NCBI RefSeq assembly: GCF_016920785.2
Contig: NW_024609880.1
Span: 36,107,152-36,171,151 of the forward strand
Length of the DNA: 64,000 nucleotides
Source: Ixodes scapularis
Taxonomy: Eukaryota > Arthropoda > Arachnida > Ixodida > Ixodidae
Reading direction: 5' to 3'
In this document: piece after piece, positions 1-12,200 of the stretch
Layout of the letters: every line of letters starts with the position of its first letter
How positions within the stretch are numbered: position 1 is the first letter of the stretch
Translations under genes and position numbers: made by a program
Notes under the pieces: generated by a model
The model's database searches: none
Seen by the model: only the letters and a program-made list of their open reading frames with translations
Told to the model about the DNA's origin: nothing

Positions 1-730
1 ATAGAGTACAGTGAAACGCCATCTAAACGCCGCGCATCAAAACGTATGCATTCCATAGGACACACTGCATACATAAACGTACATAAACATAATCATAAGC
101 GGAATAACTATCCAAATTTGTCAATTAATTTTTTAATTAGTTAAATTAAACACGTGGTTCCAAATTTAAACTTGCTGAACGTCATCGCGGAAACCCCTCA
201 AATCAGTAAATGTATGGAAGATTTGGAGCGCGTGGGAAACGCACCATTGCGCTCAAGTTACCAGTCGCGCAACAGGTGCCAGGTCTGCGGCAGACTTGGA
301 CGTAGTTCAACTACTCTACTCAAACTACATTAGTTTAACTACTTTTTCGAGTAACTTGGTAACTTTCAATTATAACTTTATTTGGGTAATTAGTAGTTTA
401 ATTTAACTACTTTTTTCAGGTAACTTCTACTCAAATTACTAACTACTTTCGAAATTATATAGTGCTAATTTTGCCCATCACGAAAGTTTGAGCGCAGAAA
501 TGAATAAGACGCCGGCAGATGAAGTGGCATTCTCGAACAAGGGGCCTCCTTGTTCGGGAAGGCGTCCTTGGGCCAAGGTGGCGACGAGCAGCCAAAACAT
601 AACACCGGCACGCACGAACGCAGGAAGAGATGCTTGCTGAACAAGCCTTGGTCGGGTATTGACCTAATCCGGTAATGCACGCAAGCGCTGCGTTTCCAGC
701 TGCAACCGTGAAAGACGGGGACACTCTGAT

Positions 731-1253
731 CATGTCACATTCAATTGGGGCGCACCACACCGCACCGCACTGCACCGACGGACGCGTCGCGTTCAGATGG
801 CCGTGTCGGTGCGGCTGCACTACGTTCATTTGGGACTTGGTGCGGCGCACGACACCGGCGCGTTGCTGCACCAGCTGCACCGTCGAAAGGAGACCGTGCA
901 GCTTCGCGCACTGCGGGCCGGTGCGGCCTTGAGCTACCGCTCTCCGCCTCCTTCGGCCCCTTCTTTCCCTCGCTTCGTCTTCCTCGTCTCGGTAAACATG
1001 GCGGCTCGGGAGACTCTCGCTAGATGGCGCGCGCCGCCGCCTCACTCGCGGCGGATTTTGTTCAATGGTCCACCCGTTTATGTTTTGCCCTTAAAGTGAC
1101 CGCGCCAAGCGCGTTGCACGGCGGAATGCTTCGTGTTCACTTGGTAGTGCATCATACGCTGCACCCGCGCGGTGGCGCGGCCTTGGGGGCAGCATTTTCT
1201 CGGCGCTGCGTGCGCCCCAATTGAATGTGACATCATGTCACATTCAATTGGGG
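731..1253. mobile_element. MITE with 24-bp terminal inverted repeats
   Basis: The left end at 731-755 (ATGTCACATTCAATTGGGG plus cgcac) is repeated inverted at 1210-1233. Immediately after the right end the same terminal sequence begins again, giving a near-perfect 39-bp palindrome at 1215-1253. The interior is GC-rich with no coding sense. A second copy or a terminal fragment may abut here. I cannot find a clear target duplication. Confidence 0.55.
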
Positions 1254-1281
1254 TTGTTGTTTTCGTGCTGTCTGTCTTTAG

Positions 1282-4200
1282 CAGGGGCGGATCCAGACCT
1301 CCATTTTGGGGGGGGCGGATCCTCGGCGTAAAACGGGGGGGGGGGGGGGGGGGGGGGGGAGTGTTTATATTTTTTGTGGAGTCATCGTTTTTACTAAACT
1401 CTGATAACATAATATAGATCTTGAGAGCTTTTGTATCGGTTTACCTGTCGGGGATGAACTCTTTGAACTTTCTGTGGCTATGCACACCAAGGCACACGCT
1501 CCCGTACTTTTGACTGCATAGCCTCAGAAAGCTGGGCATCTGGCCAACGGAATGTCTCTGCTCGTGCGGAAAATCACGTGCAATTGCAAGCCTACCAAAG
1601 CTATATTCACGTGCACGCCATACGTGCCTGCTCGTATGGGGCACCAGTCAGGACGCTACACTGTAGCGTCCTGACTGTAAATTTGACCGTAAAATTTACG
1701 GTCGAATACCAGGCAGCTGATGCTGCCGGGTCCATATCACAAGAGCGAATGACATTTTAGCGAACGGCGACATTTGAGCGAATGGTCGTTTTAGCGAATA
1801 ACGGGGGCGCGCGTTAACCCATCCGTCGCGCTGCGCTTTACGCCGCTTCGCGGCGACAGTCTTCGGCAACTCATTACAAAAATGTGAACCCATTTGGCCC
1901 ACCCGAAAACGCCGCTTCGCGGCGTCCGACTATTCGCTAAAGTGTCGTTCGATGAAACGTGGGCGTTCGCCAAAACGTCATTCGATCAAGTGAGAGCCTC
2001 CCGAAATCTACAGTCGGCCTTCAAATTTGCGGTAAAAAAAAAAAATTTACAGCGCGCCGTTATTTTTACGGTGCAATTTAAACGGCGAGAAAGGTGGTAG
2101 TATTCAGGTTCATAACATCATTGTATAGTGATGTTATGAACTCAATGATGTTATGAACCTCGACTGAACCAAGCACGTTTTGAAGGCTTTCAGCAAGTTG
2201 GCCGAACATGTATTGTTTGTACAAGAAATGCCGACGTTGAAATTCATAAATGGTTTTTTGAACTGTTGATACCGGCATAAGAAGCGTTCCGTTGAACTTC
2301 AGGTACAAAAAAAACAAAACAAGGTCGTATTTTACGGCCTTCCTTTTTTCTCCTGCAGACAGAGACATTAACACGTCGTAGTTATCATTAGGGGATTGCA
2401 TCACGTTAACAGCACCTCTTCATTAGAATCCGCACTAGTCGACCGAGTCGAAGAGTCCTCAACCTGAAGCGGGCCTGCAGGCGATGCGCCGTCGCGCAAG
2501 AAACCCGTCACTCGTAAATGCGCCCAGTTCAAATGTGCCGTGATCGAACTATGATTTCACACCTTCTGACAGTTGGAGCACGAACACGAAAACAGAATAC
2601 TGTCGGTGATGTGGCCTTTTAGATGTTTTAGCAAAGCCTCCCTTGTGTGGCACTCCTCTAGGCATGGTGGCAAAGTGCACTGAAAGCTTTCCAAACTCGT
2701 CGAAACAAACCAAACTTCCCTTAGGCGTACCAATGCCTATGTCTTCTCAAAATATGACACCTGAGAGCATCATACGTAACAAACTGGCGACAGCATCCTT
2801 CGTCCACACACTGAAGAATTCGAGAGCTGAAAACGTGCTCATCGAATTGCACAACCATCAAGCGTGCTTGAACAGAAACTACAAATTCTGCAAGTAAACA
2901 TCTTTTAGAGTGTTGTATTTATGCCACCATTACACTATCCTTGCCAATCAAGCAGCAGATTGATAGTGAAATACCTGCCTCGAGTATCCAGTTGCCTTCC
3001 GCTCCAAATTTTCAGGTGCACAAAAATCCGGGAATGCCACAAACGAACGAGGACAAAAATGGCGCGGAGACGGGTGGGAAGGCGGGAAAATGAACTGAAC
3101 GTCAGCTTTTTCCACTTCTTTCCGCGTTGTCCCAACCAACGTTCCTTTCTTTTGTTTATGCTTCTAGCTAGTCGCATTGTTGCTCTACTGTTTGCTCTTA
3201 GTTCTCTTTTTTTTTTCCTTACGCTCTGCGTTGGCGCGGCTGGCGCGGACAAAGAAAGGAGGTGAAGGGGCGAGAGGAGACTCTCTGGGTTCCCGCAGCT
3301 TCCGAAAGGTCAAGCGTGGTGACCAATTAGCGAAGCGCGTCTTTTCTTTCTGTTTTCTTGCTCCATGAAGTTTTGCGTTTCCCTCTCGGTTTTTTTTGCT
3401 CGTTTACGGTGCATTTCAGATAATTCCTCTTCACGGCGTACTTGTAGTTTTTATTAGCGTATGGCGCCGTAAATTTGACGGTTACTTTTTACAGTGTATG
3501 CTTTCGAAGCTAAGCGCTTGTGAGCCCGAGCATGCTGGGCGACGATAAAAGCTGCGCACAATGCCTGGTTACTACTTCTGATATGTCAAAAAACACCTCG
3601 ACCGCACGAACACTCGTGTGGGGGAAGCTCCAAAACTAATAGATTGCGTTTGTCCAAAGTGAAGTAGGGTAAGATGGGCCAAATGAGACGCGGGGCGAAA
3701 TGCGACAGTTGGAGTGAAGGCACCCAACGAAAGTTTTTGTTTAGTGCCAGCTATCACCTAGACACAAGTCTCAAGCTTCACTGAGACGTGCCTTAGCCTG
3801 TTCACTTTGGGTGAGCCATAAATGACTGCCTTTGGCAAGTCCTTTCCGGAGAAAAAGAAATGCCGATTTGAGATTGCCGAGTTTACCGCCCGTCAAAGAG
3901 GTGCATAATTCCGCGCGAGATATCGCTTCGAGAAGTACGCCCCGGTTGGCACAGACTTTCTACCAAGGTATAATTTAATTTCATTCCTAAGTATTAGCTT
4001 CATGCAGACCAAATTTGAGTGTTCAGCGTGCTTTTTTTTACGGAAATAATTATTCACGTAACGGGATACGCGCGAGACAAAACGCGACAATGTGGCATTG
4101 TATGACGCGTGTGTCAATAATGTACCAGTTTCCTGGTTGTTCCTGAGTCATATTTTCCTCTCGGTGTCTAGGAGGATCAAAACGTACAAAAGAAAGACAA

Positions 4201-4430
4201 CAGGGGCTTCATGGCGCATAAGTAACACTACGAATGCACTTGAAAGTGACGCAACAGCGTCACTCCCTTCGCGTTGCCGCCACACTTTTTGGCGCACCAA
4301 GGGATGTGCTTCAAAAGCGAGCAAAAAGACAAAAAATAAAAAAAGCAATGGCGCCACAAAAAAAAAAAAAATGGCGAGGCGTTTGGGGGGGGCGATCGCC
4401 CCCACCGCCCCCCCCTTGGATCCGCCACTG
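1282..4430. mobile_element. hAT-type element nested in the 291-5513 element
   Basis: Direct repeats gtctttag at 1274-1281 and 4431-4438 flank ends that read CAGGGGCGGATCCAG on the left and CAGTGGCGGATCCAAG on the right, minus strand. Runs of G follow just inside both ends. The 8-bp duplication indicates a hAT-type insertion, younger than its host element. It contains a minus-strand zinc-finger relic (2078-2690). The rest of the 3.1 kb holds no recognisable gene, only low-complexity stretches, for example poly-A tracts and direct repeats around 1790-2000. Confidence 0.7.
2078..2690 (-). pseudogene. C2H2 zinc-finger protein relic from a transposon
   Basis: Reading down from about 2690, two C2H2-like units are visible in one frame. 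The first has a Cys pair spaced CTLPPC followed by HLKGH. The second has a CSNC pair followed by HLNWAH, with an in-frame TGA between its Cys pair and its His pair. A Ser/Thr-rich linker follows, then a TGA and a one-base shift. The downstream 109-codon frame (2404-2078) is rich in Leu, Phe and Tyr and resembles the helical region after the fingers in transposon proteins. I do not recognise the exact family. With a stop inside finger two and a frameshift, this is a dead copy. Confidence 0.45.
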
Positions 4431-5047
4431 GTCTTTAGTGAGTTCTGACTCAAGCGGTAGGTTCCACGGGAGGCGCCACTGGAATGACCTCGCAGCTGGG
4501 CGCCTTGTCGTCAGCGCATTCGCCTTTGCAAAGCCGGACACTCCCGCGCACAAACCCTGGTACGGATAATCCGTTCATGGGAGCACGTTCCCGCTTACAG
4601 CTGCAACCACTATTCAAGTTGGTCCTGGCTGCAACTGTATACGAGCGACGATGCTTGTTCACGTAATCCTTCGCGTCCTTCCGACCATCCATGCCTGGGA
4701 GACCTCCTCTTTGTTAAAAATGATTCAGGCGAGTCAGAATGTTGTAGTCGCCGGCGAGGATTGCGAGTTACCCTTGGGAGATCCTTTTGTTAGACCCAAT
4801 TTTTTTTTTTTCAGTAGCGTAGCACTAGCACTACGACGTGACGTGCAGTCGTCCGGATGATCTCATCGTCGTGGCGCGAGACTTGAACCCTTGACGGTCT
4901 GGTGCACTCGCCCAGCGTACTCTCAGAACGACGTCTGAATGAAGAGGGGCCAGTCATAACAATCTCAACTTGACGAAGAAAAAAAAAGGAGGAAAGTTTG
5001 TTATTAAAGACCCTCTACCCGAAGCAAACCTCACAAGTTTCGTCATG

Positions 5048-5250
5048 GACTCCTAAGATGCCGACACTCGCTTACCCGACCCCGCACGGCCTGTTTCACA
5101 AATTCAACGCTGCCGTTCCATCCAGCCCGTCGGCGGAACGACTATTTAGCTTGGCTGGGGACGTCCTTAGAAGGAAAAGGGGAAAACTCTCCTATCAAGA
5201 ACTTTGAAAGTCAATTGCTTCTGCGAGCGAGTAAACTATTTTGGCGAAAA
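5048..5250 (+). pseudogene. hAT transposase C-terminal dimerisation region, fragment
   Basis: The frame reads a Phe-x-Lys-Phe-Asn segment followed by SPSAERLFSLAGDVLRRKR and GKLS, which is the classical C-terminal hAT dimerisation block. A stop replaces the residues after YQEL and reading could continue only past it. It sits about 300 bp from the right end of the 291-5513 element, the expected place for the end of a plus-strand hAT gene. The N-terminal part is not recognisable. The nested element separates it from whatever remains on the left. Confidence 0.65.
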
Positions 5251-5538
5251 CGCAAGCCATAAATAGACTGCATTTATTTTAGGCTCGCAGGGTTCTTTAT
5301 TGATCAAAACTGCTGTTCATTTTGCTACCACAAATATATAAAAAAAGTAACTTCGAAAGTAACTTCAAAGTAACTCGCTACTTTTTACAGTAGTTAGTAG
5401 TTTACTCAATTACTATTACGAATGCGTAATTTCTACTCTACTCCAATTACTTTCGGCGCCGATACTCACTAACTTAACTTAACTACCTTTTTTGAGTAAT
5501 TTGTACATGTCTGGTCTGCGGTCCGAAAAACGCGGCTG

Positions 5539-5544
5539 TTTATT
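5539..5544 (-). terminator. Candidate polyA signal of the SDR gene
   Basis: Minus-strand AATAAA lies about 480 nt past the stop codon of the SDR gene and just outside the hAT target duplication. It is the nearest canonical hexamer downstream that I can see. The assignment is positional only; no transcript evidence is available here. Confidence 0.3.
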
Positions 5545-6020
5545 TAAGACTATCATTCGCGTTTTCTCACCGTTCACCTCGTGTATGTTTCCTGAGTGGT
5601 AACTTTAGCAAACCCCCGCGCCTACCATGTGCTTTAAGTTTGTCTAAAATGTACTGATTGAGTGGGTTTCGATGACGGTCACCAAGTTTCTAATTAGAAC
5701 CACAGGTTCGTTTTCACCGAATGAAAAGGTAATTAAACGATGTTAGTTAATTTTCCCATTCACCGTGACGATTATCCCCTTATATTATTTCCCTCTGGTT
5801 GTATAGCTCACTTTCACCGACAAGATTAGTGTAGCGTTTACTGTTTTTTTTAAACAAGTCTGTAAGACCTATAAGAAAAGAAAAAAAAGAACTCCCTGTA
5901 TATTCTCAAACAAATATTATTAACATCATCTTGATTCGGCTCTATTTGCCCTACCCGTATAAACGCTTACTAAATACACGGACGCTCGGTCTTGTTATGC
6001 AACGAAACTCCAGCGGGTAG

Positions 6021-6272
6021 CTATCCCTGCAGTATTTCCTTCGATCTGGCAGCACTGTAGTAACAAATCCTTTCGAAAATTCTGCCCAACTCGGAGGGTT
6101 CTAGGTGAACGAGTTTGACGGACATCTCGAACAGCTTCCGGTTCCGCTCGTCGTTGCGAGCTCTCCAACTGGGCCAGCCTTTCCGGCAGTCTGCCAGGTA
6201 GTAGCCGGTCTGTCGGAGCAGCGTTGTGTCAACCGCCGCGTAGATAGACGTCTGTGCTCCTTCTTTGGCTGT
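6021..6272 (-). CDS. SDR gene exon 6 (C-terminus and stop)
   Basis: The acceptor tttcag is followed by a phase-0 start reading TAKEGAQTSIYAAVD, a segment diagnostic of the RDH family just after the substrate-loop region. The exon encodes 83 residues and ends in TAG at 6021-6023. The C-terminal tail is long, basic and acidic mixed, and probably helical. Confidence 0.9.
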   Translation of the reverse strand, partial: TAKEGAQTSIYAAVDTTLLRQTGYYLADCRKGWPSWRARNDERNRKLFEMSVKLVHLEPSELGRIFERICYYSAARSKEILQG

Positions 6273-9200
6273 CTGAAATGAGCAAGGATCGGAAGTCGGC
6301 ATGAAAATTCCAAGCAGATGGTTTTCGAGCCCTACAGTTTCAGAAAACCAAAGATATGGGTCCGCACCTTCTCTAAGCACGTCCGGGCGCTTTATTTCGA
6401 AGTTTGTCAATTAAAAAGAATAATTAAAGAGACAGGATTTTTTTTTATGCAATAGCTGGTAGTATTTCTTCTCGGTAAAATCTAATAGCGTCCGTGCGCA
6501 AAAAAAAAAAAAAAAAAAAAATGGCTTGATCGCTCGGCATTCTGACTCGCCGCCTCATCGCCGCCGCGCTCTCGCTCTCTCCCCATCGCAGTCGCTCTTC
6601 GCACAACCACACCACTCGTGGCAAGACTTGCTCTTCGCATTGGTTCGGGAACCACAGGAAACAAACGGTAAGCCCCAGAACGTTAGTGTATCACAATAAA
6701 ATTTTATAAGACATTCAGATTTGTTTTCTCTCAATGGAAATAAAAGGTGTTATTAGTGTACCGTCCTAATTCTATAAGGATGTTAATATTTAGATCATTT
6801 TGAGGGTGAAAAAAATGGTATGACCAGTGTGGAAACAACCAACAATGAGCCGACGATGCGTTAAAGCAAGTAGGCAGGCGAGCTGGGTAAGGATAGACAT
6901 AGTAAACCTGGAGCCTGGGGACTAAAAGGGACGAAAAGACACGGTCTGTCCGTCTCTTTTTGTCCTCTAGCTCCAGGGTTATTATGTTGACGATCGGTGC
7001 TCGACTTTAGAGACGCCGAGGGCCGCAGAAAGTGCATGACACACAGCGGGTCCTTTTACTTACTTTAGTGCATTCAATTTAGCGTATAACTGTTCAAAAT
7101 AATGTGACCTATTAAACCGCATAGCTAAACAAAGAAATAAACCTGCGTGATTGGTGGATGTAATGGCACGTTTTTGGATGAAGCTGCACAATGCATATGA
7201 TGACACAATGGATCTGATGGCACGATGGATGTAATGGCGCGATGGATGTAATGACACGCCTTTGGACGAAGTTGCTCGGTGGATGTGATGCCACGGTGGA
7301 TGTAATGGCATGATAGATGTAACGGCATGATGGATGTAATGGCACGGTGGATGTGCTGTCACTATGGTTGTATGGGCACGACGTATGTAATGGCATTGAA
7401 TTAGACGTAGTTGCTTGATGGATGTAATGGCACGATGGATGTGTTGGCGCCGACGGCCCTTTCGCTCGTGGTTCGTCAGTTTTCAGAAAAAGCTACAACT
7501 TTTTGTTATTCATGTTTCTAAAGTATCAGGCATTGGTACCGTCTTGTCATTTGACGGTACATTTTAGGAGTTTTTTTAGCCTCCTGTCGAACTAAAATAC
7601 ACAAGCACGCCGTTTCTGCTTTATAACAGATTGCCGGAAAAAGTTGCCGCAAGCATGATTTACAGGCAACTGCGAACGTCTTTACTTGAAGGTAACACAT
7701 ACTACACGCTATATAAAGGACTCATTTCTGCAACAGTTACATCTTCCAAAGAGAGAATGGTATAATACCTGTGTCAAAGTCAAGAACAATCATTCAGGGT
7801 CGGGACGAGACGTTTGTTGGGTTGTTTGAAAGAAGCTGTAGGAAGCTTTTACCTAAAACTGACTGAAAGAACCACTGATCTCTATTGTAGTAGGCTGGAT
7901 CGCGGACCGCGGCCTCGGCGGCTGGGGTCGAGTGTCGCCACCGGTGGCCATTGATTGACACCAGCCAATGCATAGGACTCTATTGGAAAAACGAGAAAAA
8001 GTGCCATTTTCCCCCGTTTTCAAGCTGTAATCGGCACTGAAACTTTTTGGATGATTTTTAATAAGCCCGTCAAATAGCTTGCGTACAAACATTAAAACTG
8101 ACAGCCCTCAAAGTTCTTATAAATAAATATTTTGTGGTCGAGAGTGACTCCGCTGTAGTGCAGCTTAATGAGGCGAGTTACCTAGAGTTACTGCGGAGTC
8201 GGTGGCGGTTTCGTTGAGTTGGGTTTAGCAGACGACAAGCTTGTAGGCTTTGCTACGCGGAATTCGCTCACTCTCGGAAAGCCGTTGTCGAGATGGAATG
8301 TCTTTGTCATTCATCAACGTCTGGGCTTCCCCGAGGATGGTCTCATTGACGGCAAGTTCCTTTGTTTACTCCACTACGAGAGCAAGCTTGCCAGCTCAGC
8401 CGTAGTGCTCCGGTACGTTTGATTTTTTTATTCGGCGACCGAACGTTTGACAAATACCGATTCGATCTCCAAACACCCGACATAAAGATCGCAGCGCACC
8501 ATAAAATACTCGCCACCGAGCACAGCGTACACGCTTCAATATTCTTACTTTTATGCGTTTCTCCCATAGACTTGCGTGTATTGCCTGGTGTCAAGCAATG
8601 GCCGCCGGTGGCGACACCAACGGGCTCCCGATCCGCAATTTAGCCAACTAAAATAGAGATCAGTGGAAAGAACACATTGCTAAGGCTAGTATAGGAGCGC
8701 GTGAACGTCACGTGCCCTCAGCGTGCCACTCTTCTCACTGCGCTATCCAATGTACCGATTTCACCAAGCGTTCCACGCATGCGTGACGCCGCCATAACTG
8801 TAGTTGGTAGGAGGCAGACGCCAGTTCACGCGACAGCTCATGCTGCCTCGTGTCCGCTTGCGCAAACCTCCAGCAGGGTTGTCGCGCGTGCAGAAAGACT
8901 ACAGCTCCCACGATGCGTGTCGGCAGCGGTGGCGTACTCAAACTAGCTGTGAGATCGGTCTATTGATGCCAATATTTTTCACTGCCTCCTCGGAAAATGG
9001 TATTTTCCTTAGCTCTTTTGGGAGATCGGTGACCGAGTGTGTTAGCGCACCGCAGCACGGAGCACCTTGTAGCAAAACCTCGCGATGCAGAACGCAGGGA
9101 CCCTGGGTTCATACCCCACACCTGCTTGTTTCCACGGAAATGAGTGTCGTGCATGCGTGCGGTCGCGTATCAGTTCTGCCTGATGCACGTTAAATAGGCT

Positions 9201-12200
9201 AGCAGTGGTACTGCGCTGGCTACATTTCTTATCTATAGCGGAGACTCCAGACTCCCAGTGGGGTTGTCCATAACTTCCCGCTGTTTAAACAGACACACGA
9301 GACAATGCTTGTACGTCCGAAGCAAGTTGGCTGTGGTCCGTTTAAGAAATAATCCTATTCAACTTCTTGTTAGCTCAGAAACATCATGTCCAACTTCATT
9401 TGAATCTCGTTTGGTGCAAACAAGTCCCGTGGGTAAACACATCCAAAGTTTCTAAAAGGCACATTTACACCACTGAGACATCTTCCAAGGGCTGTTTCAG
9501 AAGAATGACTTGGCACAGTCAAAGCCACGTCGGTCAACTTTGCCGAAGCAAAGTCGATATACGATGCCGGTACGAGGTAAGCTGACAAAATTAATTGGTA
9601 TGAAAACAAAATGTAAAATATAGAGAATTGTGGACTCACAAATTTGGGACGTCATCGAGACTCAATTTAACAAAAGAGCTTAAAGGCTGGTTCGCACATT
9701 TTTATGTTTGAGTTGCTCGAACGCGTTGCCTTCCCTTTTAACACTTATTTGTTCAAAACTCTGACTTTTTACAGATGACTGCGTAATTTATAGGCGCACA
9801 ATTACCAAGCTTCAACTTGCAGCGTGACCTTAATGTTTTAATTACATGGTGCAAGAATTGAGAAATGAGCATTCATATTTCCAAGACAATGAATTTCTGA
9901 CATTTTCTACGAAGGGAACAACCATTAACTCTGATTACGAAATAAACGGTTTCAATTTCGAAAAAGTAGGCAATCATAAATATATCGGTGCCATACTAGC
10001 AGAAAATTTGGATTGGAATCTGCATATATTCATTGTGTCGTTAGCAAAGCATATTGTACCATAAGTTATTTGAGAGAAAAAAAAATATTTCGGACCTTCT
10101 GAGGTTCGCTTGTTAGCTCTTAAGTCCCCCAACGTTCGGCGGTAGAATACGCTGACCTAATTCGGAGTTCCCGGCAAGATTACTTGAATAATAAAGTTGA
10201 ATCTGTCCAAAACCAAGCTGTTCGTTTTGTTTTTAGGGATTATTTTTTTGCGTCTAGTGCGACAGCACTAAAGTCAAAACCTGGCCACGCATCTTTATGC
10301 AACAGACGCAAAATATCACGTTTGATTCTTCTTCACCAAGTGTACGACCATAATCAACTTCTTAATAGTCAGCTTTCACTTCCTCCTCACTGATTTTTTT
10401 CCAGGCACGTTCACCAGCACAAAATCAGGTTGCCCTCATGTCGAACGAAGCACTCAGAAGGGTTTGGATTTGGGCTAGTTGGTTGAACATGTTTAGGGTT
10501 AAAAGCGCTAAAAACGACGGACGAGTAAAAGAGGGGGGGTTTTACGTGCCAAGCCAACGACGGGCATCTGGCGGACGAGTAGGAGAGACACACACCACAA
10601 AGCGCTTGATAACACGGTGAACAGTTAAAAGAGGCCCACGTAGAAGAAAGGTATTGCAGAAGGGTTTGGATTTGGGCTAGTTGGTTGAACATGTTTAGGG
10701 TTAAAAGCTCTAAAAACGACAGACGAGTAAGAGAGTAGGTGTGTGTCTCTCCTACTCGTCCGTCGTTTTTAGCGCTTTTAACATTAAACATCGCACGAAG
10801 CAGTACTCCGAGTCTCCTCTAAACTTGTCTATTAAGGACTGGAAGGACCTACCCGACAGGGTGGTAAACAGTTCTGATTTTAATCAATTGAAAAGTGATT
10901 GCGATGAATTATTCAACTTATTTTAACTTTAATCCCTGAAGAGGTATGTAGCCATTGCATTCTTTCTGCTTGATGTTTGTTTAAGACTTTATAAAACCGG
11001 TCTCAATTCTTTGTGCTTTGTATTCGAAGTTTTTACAGCGGAGCTGTTAAGGGCTAGTTTCAATAGGATCGTGTCCGCCAGCAAATAAATGTCGACACAA
11101 CGATGGATGGATGGATGGATGAATCCGGCTGAGCCCTTTGGATCGGGCGGTAGCTTACGCCACCTAGCCAACATTCCGGACAGCTACCGCCATCTATGAG
11201 CGATGGTGGCAACCTTTTCAGCCTTTCCACTCTGGCTTGCCCACTTGCGGCCGGCCATTACTTTTTTCCCAGCATAGTACAGCTTCGCTGGTCTTCTTTC
11301 ACCAGAGTGGAAAGGATGAAAGATTTTTTCCCATATTTTATGCAATGCCCTCGGGCCCTTTGAGGTAATTAAATGAAATGGAACGAAACACAATGGTATA
11401 CTGGAGCGCCATTTATTTGGAAGGCGCAAAACCCTTACAACGAGCGTATTTATTCTTATAATCTTTTACGAAAATTTTTTCCACCGTGGACTTGAGATCA
11501 TTCTGAGAGTGTTATAAGCGACCATTTCTTCTAGATGAAGCAAATAGTGCGAAACTTCCAGCTTACATATACGCAGTTCCAGGGCTACCCGCTGAATGGC
11601 GCCAGCGTTAGGTAGAAAAGAGCACGCAACGTCTTAGATTACTACAATCAAGCAAGACGGCGGATCACTTCAATTTTTTTATGAAAATACACCGTATCAA
11701 CGTAAAAGACAACGCAACACACTCTAGCACTTGTCATGTTCGTATCTTCGTCTTGTGCTTCTTTTCTTTTTTGTGTCTTATTTGGTTTTTATGATGTTTA
11801 TCCAGCTAGCCCAACAGTTAACTTTGATTCACTCAAGCCCAGACAACCAAGGTGTGAATCAACCTTTGGTAGTGCGTACATAAAACTCCCAATGACGCGA
11901 CGATATTCGGCGTAAAGTACTGGTGTCTGTGATCGGCCAATCCCGAGATTGAAGACGCACAAGCTCAAACAGCAAAACACACATTTGGAAGCCTTGTGCG
12001 TTTATCCTATTTATTGTCTCGGTCTCGGGTCTTCGTGATGTTGAGACATCGCCAGCTCAGCTGAGTTTCTGTAACTTTCTGTGGCTATATCAGATTGAGT
12101 TTTGTAGGGAGAAGATGTTTGAAAGGAAACAAACCTTTCCGAACAGCCAGTAGCTCAGGCTGAACAAGAGTCCACTCATGCCTGATGCTCGACCGACCAT

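Larger units (their letters stand above)
291..5513 (+). mobile_element. hAT-type element with subterminal AGTAACTT arrays
   Basis: The 8-bp direct repeat gtctgcgg stands at 283-290 and 5514-5521, directly outside matching ends: CAGACTTGGACG on the left, and CAGACATGTACA on the right read from the minus strand. Both ends carry 150-200 bp of degenerate AGTAACTT/AGTAGTT motifs (about 300-450 and 5340-5500). An 8-bp duplication and CAG-type ends are hAT hallmarks, and the decayed hAT transposase C-terminus at 5048-5250 lies inside. A second element (1282-4430) has interrupted it, so the original length was about 2.1 kb. The transposase is not intact and the copy looks dead. Confidence 0.75.

Noticed and set aside
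455..1045. Long minus-strand open frame rich in Arg
   Set aside because: It is a GC-rich reading through the MITE at 731-1253 and has no domain; overlapping frames on the other strand are equally open.
7060..7396. Frames rich in His and Pro, resembling a repetitive secreted protein
   Set aside because: All three frames give similar repeats because the DNA is an 18-bp minisatellite.
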